Source: CAZUVM01 sp964623885 (GTDB lineage Bacteria > Verrucomicrobiota > Verrucomicrobiia > Limisphaerales > UBA8199). Taken from it: DNA of 46,404 nucleotides. The position numbers were made by a program, and so were the translations under genes. Where the stretch lies: assembly GCA_964623885.1 (NCBI GenBank), contig CAZUVM010000239.1:1-46404 (forward strand), in the 5' to 3' direction. Positions 25,595-33,160 of the stretch are shown here, piece after piece (within the stretch, counting starts at the first letter, position 1; each line of letters opens with the position of its first letter). The notes beneath the pieces were generated by a model. It saw nothing but the letters and a program-made list of their open reading frames with translations. It did not search any database and was not told the origin of the DNA.

Positions 25595-26884
25595 ATGAGA
25601 AAATCAATCGCGCTGGTGGCCTGTGCCGGCTTCATCATTGGTACTGTTGGTACCGTGCTCGCCGTCGATATCACCGGTACCTGGAAATCCGAGTTCGATT
25701 CGCAAATCGGTCACCAGAACTACACCTTCACGTTCAACCAGGACGGCGGGAAATTGACCGGGAAAGCCAACTCAGAGGCTGGTGACCGGAAGCGCGAAGC
25801 CGAGCTGAAGGAAGGAAAGGTCGAGGGCGATACGATTTCATTCGTCGAGACATTAAGTATCCCGGATCGAGAGATACGCATCAGCTACACCGGAAAAATT
25901 TCGGCCGATGGGAACGAAATCAAATTCACACGCCAGGCCGGCGACTTTGCCAAAACCGAAATCGTGGCCAAACGCGAGGCGGCCAGTGCTCCCGCGCAAG
26001 CTGGAGGATCCGGCGCGCGCAGAGGAGGACGAGGCGGATTTGGAGGGCCGATCGAGCTGGGACCCGACGACAAGCCTGCGTTTCCTGATCCACCGGCCGG
26101 CTTTAACGCCAGGCGCGACAATGTTGCCCACGGTGAGGTGAACGTCGTCGAGTACGATTCCAAGACGCTCGGCACGCGTCGGCAGATGCGTGTCTATACG
26201 CCGCCCGGGTATTCCTCGGACCTGAAATACCCGGTGCTCTATCTCCTGCATGGTATCGGTGCCAACAACCGCCAATGGCTGGAAGGGTGTCATGCCGCAA
26301 ACGTCATAGACAACCTGCTGGCCGATGGAAAGATTCAGCCCATGCTCATGGTTTTTCCTAATTGCGATGCCAATATCAACTCCACCAACACCGCAGCCAG
26401 TGCGCGTCCCGCTGAACGCGGCAGGCGCGGCGGTTTTGAGGGCTATGGGGCGCCATTCGAGAATGACTTACTGAAGGACATCATCCCTTACATCGAGAGT
26501 CATTACTCCGTGTTCGCCGATCGCGAACACCGCGCGTTGGCGGGGCTCTCGATGGGGGGCGGCCAATCGTTAAACATAGGCCTCTCGCACACGGAAACGT
26601 TCGCGAATATCGGCGGCTTCTCGTCGGCGCCGAATACTTATGAATTTGGCGGCATCTCGCCCGATACCAAGCTCCTGTCTGACCCTGAGACTGCCAAAGA
26701 GAAGCTGAAGGTGCTGTGGCTTGCTTGCGGGAACAAGGACGGGCTGATCCGCGTGAGCCAGGGCGTCCACAAGATGCTCAAGGAGAATGGTGTGCCGCAC
26801 GTCTGGCACGTGGATTCACATGCACACGACGACGCCGAATGGTCGAGCAATCTCTACCTTTTTGCCCAACACCTCTTTAAGTAA
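25595..26884 (+). CDS. Secreted CE1-type esterase (feruloyl/acetylxylan esterase-like)
   Basis: Exported alpha/beta hydrolase of 429 aa, probably removing feruloyl or acetyl groups from xylan. A signal peptide (MRKSIALVACAGFIIGTVGT) precedes a small beta domain (about 23-125, ITGTWKSEFDSQIG), then a Gly/Arg-rich linker (GGSGARRGGRGGFGG) and the esterase D domain. The nucleophile is S319 in GLSMGGGQS and the catalytic His is probably H411 in SHAHDDAEW. The first hydrolase strand reads YPVLYLLHGIGANNRQW. A second low-complexity insertion (AERGRRGGFEGYG) lies between strand and helix upstream of the nucleophile. It lies 68 bp after GH3, and the next esterase gene follows. Confidence 0.9.
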   Translation: MRKSIALVACAGFIIGTVGTVLAVDITGTWKSEFDSQIGHQNYTFTFNQDGGKLTGKANSEAGDRKREAELKEGKVEGDTISFVETLSIPDREIRISYTGKISADGNEIKFTRQAGDFAKTEIVAKREAASAPAQAGGSGARRGGRGGFGGPIELGPDDKPAFPDPPAGFNARRDNVAHGEVNVVEYDSKTLGTRRQMRVYTPPGYSSDLKYPVLYLLHGIGANNRQWLEGCHAANVIDNLLADGKIQPMLMVFPNCDANINSTNTAASARPAERGRRGGFEGYGAPFENDLLKDIIPYIESHYSVFADREHRALAGLSMGGGQSLNIGLSHTETFANIGGFSSAPNTYEFGGISPDTKLLSDPETAKEKLKVLWLACGNKDGLIRVSQGVHKMLKENGVPHVWHVDSHAHDDAEWSSNLYLFAQHLFK

Positions 26885-27005
26885 GATTCGGTTCCAGGGC
26901 CGTGACATGAATTACCAGCTTCCCCGCACATTCCTCCATACAAATGTTGATCGCGATCAAATAGCGAGCGCAACCACGCAACGTTTCCACAATCAAAACC
27001 ATATT

Positions 27006-28244
27006 ATGAAAACTGCAATTCTTGGCTTCACGCTTATTGCGGCCTTTCAAGCTGCGGCGCAAACAAACGAAGCAGTGCTGGAAGACTTCAAACCCTCCAC
27101 ATTGAACCAGCCCGGTCAGAAGTATCCGCAGGTCAACTCGCAACGCTACGCGCGATTCCGCATCGTGGCGCCCGAAGCCCAAAGCGTCAGGGTGGGCCTG
27201 GGTGGACGCGGTGGTACGACGCTCACCAAAGGCGAAGACGGCGTTTGGACGGGCACCACGGCAAGACCATTGGACGAAGGTTTCCATTATTATCATCTCA
27301 CCGTGGATGGAGGGACGTTCAACGATCCCGGCACCTTGAACTTCTACGGTTCCACGCGATGGGAAAGCGGGATCGAGATCCCGGCCCACGACCAGGATTT
27401 TTACGCGGTGAAAGAGGTCCCGCACGGCCGGGTCCAGCAGGTTCTTTTCCCTTCGAAGTTCACGAACACCGTGACTGCGCGCATCGCATATGTTTATACG
27501 CCGCCGGATTACGATCAGGATGCGACGAAGCGTTACCCCGTGCTGTATTTACAGCATGGCTGGGGTGAGAATGAGTATGCCTGGTGGAATCAAGGGCGCG
27601 CCAATCTGATCATGGACAACCTGATTGCCGAAGGTAAGACCAGACCCTTCATCATTGTCATGACCTACGGTTTGACCAATGAAGGACCCGGACCTGGTGC
27701 GCGGCGCGGTGGCGGTGGACCGGGGGCAGCAACGGCTGGATCGACCAAAGCGTCACCCGCCGGAACCAATGCCGCGCCCGCTGGAGGAGGGTCCGGAGGT
27801 CGGGGCGGGGGGAATCCTTTTGCCGGGGCCGCCGCTGCATTCGAGGTGGTCCTTGTCGATGAGCTAATCCCTTATATTGACGCCAACTTCCGTACGCTCT
27901 CCGATCAGCCTCATCGCGCCATGGCCGGCCTCTCCATGGGCGGCATGGAAACCAGGATTATCACGCTAAAGCATCTCGACACATTTTCCAACATCGGTCT
28001 CTTCAGCGGCGGCGTCATCACCCCGGCGGATGTCGAGAAGACATCCGGGTTCAAGGAGAAGGTCAAAGTGGTATTCTGCAGTTGCGGCAGTCGCGAGAAT
28101 CCCAGCAACATCAATTCCAACCACGAAGCCCTCGAAAATGCCGGCATCAAGAACACGGCGTATGTGTCGCCGGAAACCGCGCATGAATTCCTGACCTGGC
28201 GTCGCAGCCTGCGCGAGTTCGCCCCGCTTCTGTTTAAGGATTAA
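27006..28244 (+). CDS. Secreted CE1-type esterase with N-terminal CBM48-like domain
   Basis: Second exported esterase of the cluster (412 aa). A signal peptide (MKTAILGFTLIAAFQAAA) leads to an E-set/CBM48-like domain (about 40-125; FRIVAPEAQSVRVGLGG, DEGFHYYHLTVDG). The hydrolase domain carries YPVLYLQHGWGENEYAW, the nucleophile S310 in GLSMGGMET and H393 in TAHEFLTWRR. A roughly 40-residue Gly/Pro/Ala-rich insertion (about 220-275) interrupts the catalytic domain before the helix LVDELIPYIDANF. The open frame runs back to 26787, inside the previous gene, but I start at ATG 27006, where the signal peptide begins. The different N-terminal module suggests a different ester or polymer site from the first esterase. 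Confidence 0.9.
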   Translation: MKTAILGFTLIAAFQAAAQTNEAVLEDFKPSTLNQPGQKYPQVNSQRYARFRIVAPEAQSVRVGLGGRGGTTLTKGEDGVWTGTTARPLDEGFHYYHLTVDGGTFNDPGTLNFYGSTRWESGIEIPAHDQDFYAVKEVPHGRVQQVLFPSKFTNTVTARIAYVYTPPDYDQDATKRYPVLYLQHGWGENEYAWWNQGRANLIMDNLIAEGKTRPFIIVMTYGLTNEGPGPGARRGGGGPGAATAGSTKASPAGTNAAPAGGGSGGRGGGNPFAGAAAAFEVVLVDELIPYIDANFRTLSDQPHRAMAGLSMGGMETRIITLKHLDTFSNIGLFSGGVITPADVEKTSGFKEKVKVVFCSCGSRENPSNINSNHEALENAGIKNTAYVSPETAHEFLTWRRSLREFAPLLFKD

Positions 28245-28304
28245 CTGGCCAGAAGCTGCCTTCCTCAGATAGTTTGGCGACGCGTCTTCGTGAGGCTTAC
28301 ACTA

Positions 28305-29564
28305 ATGAAGTTCTGCAGCGTCTGGCTGACCGCCGGTCTCCTCCTCCAGGCAGCGGAGACGCCCGCCAAGGCGGATGGGGCTGGCGCATTTGCGACCGGC
28401 AGGTATCGCAATCTGTTCGCCGAGATCGGCCAATCGGAGACCGAGATTCGGAAGAAAGTTGATTCCTCTTTTCAGCAGTTGTTTCACGGCAACCCGACCA
28501 ATGAAACCGTGTATTACGAAGCGGGAACCAACACCAATGGGCCCTTGGCTTTTGTGAGCGATATCAAGCATCACGACGTGCGCACGGAAGGGCTCTCCTA
28601 CGCCATGATCATCGCTGTGCAATTGGGCAAAAAGGCCGAGTTTGACGCCATCTGGAATTGGTCGAAAACCTATCTCTACATTTCGGACACGAACCATCCT
28701 TCATTCGGTTTTTTTACCTGGCAGGCGCGAACCAACGGCGCGCGCATGAGCCAGTTTGTTGCCCCGGACGGCGAGGAGTACTACGTCACGGCACTATACC
28801 TGGCTGCGCATCGCTGGGGTAGTGGAACCGGGCTTTTCAATTACAAGGATCAGGCTGACGAATTGCTCGCCAGGATGCGCCACCGCCCGGTCATCAACGG
28901 TGAAGTGCCGTGGCGGGGCGGTAACAGGAAAGTTCGCGCGGGACCGCTGTTTGATGAGGAGCACAAGATGGTGCTATTCAGTCCCAGCGATGAACGCGCG
29001 CGATTCAGCGATCCATCCTATCACCTCCCCGCATTCTACGAACTCTGGGCCCGCTGGGGGCCAAAGGAAGATGCCGCTTTCTGGAAAGAGGCAGCGGACG
29101 TGAGCCGTGAGTACTTCGTCAAGGTGACCCATCCGGTCACCGGGTTAAATCCGTGTTACGCGAACTTCGACGGCTCGCTCGTCGCGCGATCGGGACGTTA
29201 TGGGACCAATTTCAGCTATGACGCCTTCCGCACCGCCGGCAACTGGTCGGTGGACTGGTCGTGGTGGGCCAAGGATCCACGCGAGCATGAATTGAGCGAC
29301 AAGCTGCAGGCCTTTTTTGAATCGAAAGGAACGAACTACGGCTGTGTGTTTACGCTGGACGGGCAACAACTGGAGGACCGCCACGCGCAAGGCCTGATTG
29401 CGGTCAACGCCGTAGCCGGCCTTGCGGCGACAAATCCGCGCTGGAAAAAGTATGTCGATGAACTCTGGAATACCCCGACCCCGCAGGGATTGGAACGTTA
29501 CTACGAGGGACTGCTATACATGATGGCTTTGTTGCACTGCAGCGGCGAGTTCCGAATATGGTAA
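28305..29564 (+). CDS. Secreted GH8 reducing-end xylose-releasing exo-oligoxylanase-like enzyme
   Basis: Inverting glycosidase of family GH8 (419 aa), most like the Rex enzymes that remove xylose from the reducing end of xylooligosaccharides, though endo-xylanases exist in the family. A signal sequence (MKFCSVWLTAGLLLQAA) precedes an alpha6/alpha6 barrel. The general acid is E95 in DVRTEGLSYAMIIAVQ and the base D306 in FSYDAFR. FFTWQARTNGAR and APDGEEYYVTAL are typical of the xylan-active branch. I start at ATG 28305; a GTG 15 bases upstream is also possible. The last seven bases overlap the ATG of the GH30 gene. Confidence 0.92.
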   Translation: MKFCSVWLTAGLLLQAAETPAKADGAGAFATGRYRNLFAEIGQSETEIRKKVDSSFQQLFHGNPTNETVYYEAGTNTNGPLAFVSDIKHHDVRTEGLSYAMIIAVQLGKKAEFDAIWNWSKTYLYISDTNHPSFGFFTWQARTNGARMSQFVAPDGEEYYVTALYLAAHRWGSGTGLFNYKDQADELLARMRHRPVINGEVPWRGGNRKVRAGPLFDEEHKMVLFSPSDERARFSDPSYHLPAFYELWARWGPKEDAAFWKEAADVSREYFVKVTHPVTGLNPCYANFDGSLVARSGRYGTNFSYDAFRTAGNWSVDWSWWAKDPREHELSDKLQAFFESKGTNYGCVFTLDGQQLEDRHAQGLIAVNAVAGLAATNPRWKKYVDELWNTPTPQGLERYYEGLLYMMALLHCSGEFRIW

Positions 29565-32500
29565 GTCATAGAAACAGAGGTGGAATCCTGGCCGTTTGGT
29601 CAGGTTTGGTACTTTTTGGCCTGCTTCTGTCGGCCCAAGCCCAAATCAACCTGACCAGCGGCACGATCACACCGGCGGTCGGCCCCTACGACCAATCCTA
29701 TCTACCTGGTGCGGTTGTGGAAGGCACCGACACAATTGGATCGCCATTCGGTAGTTCCGGCAACAACGACCAATACACTTATGTTTCCAGTCCGGACCGG
29801 ACCAGCAAAGCACAATCGTTTACCACTGGCGCTAACGTGGCGGGCTACTCGTTCCGGGCGTTTACGCTACGCCAGGTGTATTCGGGAAGCGGTTCCTGGC
29901 AAAACAACGGCACTTATTTTCTAGTCAACAATGGCGACAAGTTTGCGGTGCGCATTGGAACAGTGTCGGGCACAAGTTACGCGGTGATTCTAGAGACCAA
30001 CGCCGTTTATACCGGGTCTTCCATCAACACCGGCGGCACCGGCTCGGCGCTCGGCACGTATTTCACCTTCGATTTGTCCGGGGCAAATGTGACGCTCAGT
30101 CCCAATACGACGTATTTCTTTGAGTTGGCGGCGACAAATGGCAGTGATCATTTCGAGCTGAACAACACCAGCACCAACCCGGCATCGCGGACATTTCCGC
30201 CGTTATACGCCAAGGGCCGGGCTTTCTTTGGCAATACGATCAACAATCTGGATCGGACTGGCGCATTTGGTTTTCCGCCGAATGGCGGAGTCTTCGAGTT
30301 CATTGCCTCGCTGCCTGCCGTGGGCGCGCCGACGGTGGCGGCCTCGATTAGTCCCAACAATGGAATGATTGGGCAATCGTTCCAGGTGACGGCCACGGTC
30401 ACAGCGGGCTCGGGAACGGTGACGAACGTGACGGTGAACTTGAGTGCGATAGGCGGCTCCGCAGCCGCTTCGCTGGTGCTGAGCAATGCCAACATCTACA
30501 CCAACACATTCACCGTGCCGGTTGGCGCTCCGAACGGCAGCGTTAACCTGATGGTCACTGCCACCGATACGACACCGCTTCAAGGCGCGGCCGGTGCGCC
30601 GTTTACGGTGCTGGCGCCACAAAGCGCCACGGTCAATACGGCACAGGTTTTTCAGACTATCGAAGGGCTTGGCGGCGCGACAGCCTTCTACGCAGGCTGG
30701 ATTACGGCTCTTCCTTACAATTACAAGCAGGAGGTTTATAGCAACGCTTTTGCCGGGCTGAATCTCTCGATGCTGCGCCTGGGCGACTGGTATCGGTACC
30801 AGACTCCCTTGACCGGTTTTGATTCCGCCGCCACCGAGATTGTTTCCAATGCCAACCGGCTGTTGGCTCATCCGGTTCAAGTTTACATGAGTTCGTGGTC
30901 GCCACCGGCCTTTTTGAAGAGCAACGGCCAGGTAGGTAACGGCGGCACCCTGACAACCAATGCGGATGGCACTTTTGCTTACGATGGTTTCGGACAGTAT
31001 TGGTATGATTCTCTCAACGCGTATCAATCCAACGGCGTCAATCTCACCTGGATCAGCATGCAAAACGAGCCGGACTGGGTGGCGAGTTATGATTCTTGCA
31101 TTTTTCATCCCACGGAAGACACGGTGAATGGAACCAATTACGCCAGCTATTCCAAAGGGCTGGATGCGGTATATCTCAAGCTGACGAATTTTCCTTCGCC
31201 GCCGAAGATTCTCGCCCCGGAAGTCGTTCACGTCGCTTACAACGATCTTGCAAATTATGCCGCCACCCTGAACAGCAGCCATTTCTACGGCATTAATTAT
31301 CATTTATACGGCGACGACAATAACAGCCTGGCTTCCTCGACCAATGTCTTCCCGAGCAAGCCGCATTTCATGACGGAGTACGGCGTTGGCGGCTTGAGAG
31401 AAACCGCTATGCTGATTCACAATTGCCTCACGCTCGCCAAGTGTTCCGGCTTTAACTATTGGAGCCTGGTGTGGCCGGGCACCGGCGGCGGGTTGATTCA
31501 GATAGAAAACCCTTATGCCAGCCAGAGCACCTGGACCAATGCGCCGCCGGGCGTCACGACGCAATCGCACGGTTGGTGGCTGACGCCCGCATATTGGGCG
31601 ATGAAGCATTTCTCTTATTACATCCAGCCTGGATTCAAGCGGGTGGGCATCACCGACACGGACAACAACATCAGCTCTTCCGCCTATCTGTCGCCAGACG
31701 GCTTGCGCCTGGTGGTGGTGCTGATCAATTCCAGCGATACGGCGCCATCGTACATGAGTTTCAATTTCGGAACCTTTCCGGTTGGCCAATCAAGGGTGTT
31801 TCAAACGGCCGGAACCAACACCTACGCCGGCACCAATACGTTCCTGTCATTAGGCGCGTTGCCATCCGTGCAAACCTTGCCGCCGCAGTCAATCACCACG
31901 CTGGTGCTGGATAGAGTGATCACCGTCGGCGCAGCTTCCAATCCCACGCCCACCAATGGAGCAACCGGTATCGCGTTGACCTCGTCCTTAAGTTGGACCG
32001 CCGGCAGCAACGCGGTCTCCCATGCGGTGTATCTGGGAAGTAGTTCCAACGCGGTCGCGGTGTCCACGCAGGGGTCGCCTCAGTTTCTTGGTGTCGTAAC
32101 TGATACTAGTTTCAGTCCGACCATGTTCGCGAACGTGGCCAATTACTGGCGCGTTGACGAAATTGCCGGCATCAACACCAACACCGGCGTGGTTTGGGCC
32201 TTCAGTCCGGCTCCCATCGTGAAGCTTGCCGGCAGCGTGATTGGCTCACCCGGTTCCTGGAACAACAGCGGCAACACGATCGCCAAAGTGTTCGATGGGA
32301 ATACCAGCACGTTTTATGATGCCGTGAACGCCACCGGTGACTGGGCAGGTTTGGATCTGGGCAACACCAACAGCATGTTGGTGCAAATCAAATACTGCCC
32401 GCGTGCGACGTTCGCGTCACGTATGGTCGGCGGTCAATTTCAGGCTGCCAACGTAGCCGACTTCAGCAGTGGCGTGGTGACCTTGTTCACCATTTTGGCA

Positions 32501-33139
32501 GCACCTCCAGACGGGGTGATGACGGTGCAGACCATCACCAATACGACGCGCTTCCGTTACCTCCGCTACATCGGGCCGCCGAATGGATTCTGCAATGTGG
32601 CAGAAGTGGAGTTCTGGGGCACCAGCAACACGGCCCCGACATTGCCGGCGATTGCCAACCAGACCATTGGCGTGGGTATAACGCTGACACTCACCAATAC
32701 CGCCACCGACGCCGAAGCTCCGCCGCAGATCCTGACGTATAGCCTACCGACCGCTCCGACGAATGCGGCCATCAACCCCAACACCGGCCTGCTGACGTGG
32801 CGACCGCTGGTGATGCAGGCGAACACGACCAGCGCATTCACCGTTGTGGTAGCCGACAATGGGACGCCAAGCTTGAGCGCGAGCAGGACTTTTACAGTCG
32901 TTGTCACCAATCTGGCTCCTCCGCAGGTCTCGACGGTTTCACTGAACGGCAGTCAACTGACTTTGCAAGTGAACGGTGCGAGCGGACCGGATTATCAGGT
33001 GCAGGCCTCCACAAACCTGGTAAACTGGATTCCGGTCTTCACGACCAATTCGCCGGTCATGCCATTCACTTGGCCTGCCAACATGACCAATGGTCCGTTA
33101 GGTTTTTTCCGCATTCTGGTCGGCCCGCCGTTCCCGTAA
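29558..33139 (+). CDS. Large modular secreted GH30 xylanase-like protein
   Basis: A 1193-aa exported protein. After a signal peptide (GLVLFGLLLSAQA) comes a beta-sandwich module (about 30-250; SFTTGANVAGYSF), an Ig-like domain (about 255-355) and a GH30 catalytic domain with its beta-domain (about 361-785). The acid/base is the Glu of SMQNEPDW and the nucleophile the Glu of FMTEYGV. Then come an FN3-like stretch (about 790-885), a discoidin/F5-8C domain (about 888-1020; VFDGNTSTFYD), a cadherin-like domain (about 1026-1117) and the short module YQVQASTNLVNW to the end. The last module is typical of Verrucomicrobiota secreted proteins and may be a sorting or anchoring domain. Glucuronoxylanase activity is inferred from the family and the locus. 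The start overlaps the GH8 stop. Confidence 0.9.
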   Translation: MVSHRNRGGILAVWSGLVLFGLLLSAQAQINLTSGTITPAVGPYDQSYLPGAVVEGTDTIGSPFGSSGNNDQYTYVSSPDRTSKAQSFTTGANVAGYSFRAFTLRQVYSGSGSWQNNGTYFLVNNGDKFAVRIGTVSGTSYAVILETNAVYTGSSINTGGTGSALGTYFTFDLSGANVTLSPNTTYFFELAATNGSDHFELNNTSTNPASRTFPPLYAKGRAFFGNTINNLDRTGAFGFPPNGGVFEFIASLPAVGAPTVAASISPNNGMIGQSFQVTATVTAGSGTVTNVTVNLSAIGGSAAASLVLSNANIYTNTFTVPVGAPNGSVNLMVTATDTTPLQGAAGAPFTVLAPQSATVNTAQVFQTIEGLGGATAFYAGWITALPYNYKQEVYSNAFAGLNLSMLRLGDWYRYQTPLTGFDSAATEIVSNANRLLAHPVQVYMSSWSPPAFLKSNGQVGNGGTLTTNADGTFAYDGFGQYWYDSLNAYQSNGVNLTWISMQNEPDWVASYDSCIFHPTEDTVNGTNYASYSKGLDAVYLKLTNFPSPPKILAPEVVHVAYNDLANYAATLNSSHFYGINYHLYGDDNNSLASSTNVFPSKPHFMTEYGVGGLRETAMLIHNCLTLAKCSGFNYWSLVWPGTGGGLIQIENPYASQSTWTNAPPGVTTQSHGWWLTPAYWAMKHFSYYIQPGFKRVGITDTDNNISSSAYLSPDGLRLVVVLINSSDTAPSYMSFNFGTFPVGQSRVFQTAGTNTYAGTNTFLSLGALPSVQTLPPQSITTLVLDRVITVGAASNPTPTNGATGIALTSSLSWTAGSNAVSHAVYLGSSSNAVAVSTQGSPQFLGVVTDTSFSPTMFANVANYWRVDEIAGINTNTGVVWAFSPAPIVKLAGSVIGSPGSWNNSGNTIAKVFDGNTSTFYDAVNATGDWAGLDLGNTNSMLVQIKYCPRATFASRMVGGQFQAANVADFSSGVVTLFTILAAPPDGVMTVQTITNTTRFRYLRYIGPPNGFCNVAEVEFWGTSNTAPTLPAIANQTIGVGITLTLTNTATDAEAPPQILTYSLPTAPTNAAINPNTGLLTWRPLVMQANTTSAFTVVVADNGTPSLSASRTFTVVVTNLAPPQVSTVSLNGSQLTLQVNGASGPDYQVQASTNLVNWIPVFTTNSPVMPFTWPANMTNGPLGFFRILVGPPFP

Positions 33140-33160
33140 CTTCCACTGAGAGCGTAATAC

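Noticed and set aside
30203..31303. 366-codon minus-strand frame inside the GH30 gene
   Set aside because: It is a shadow of the GH30 coding strand with no family character.
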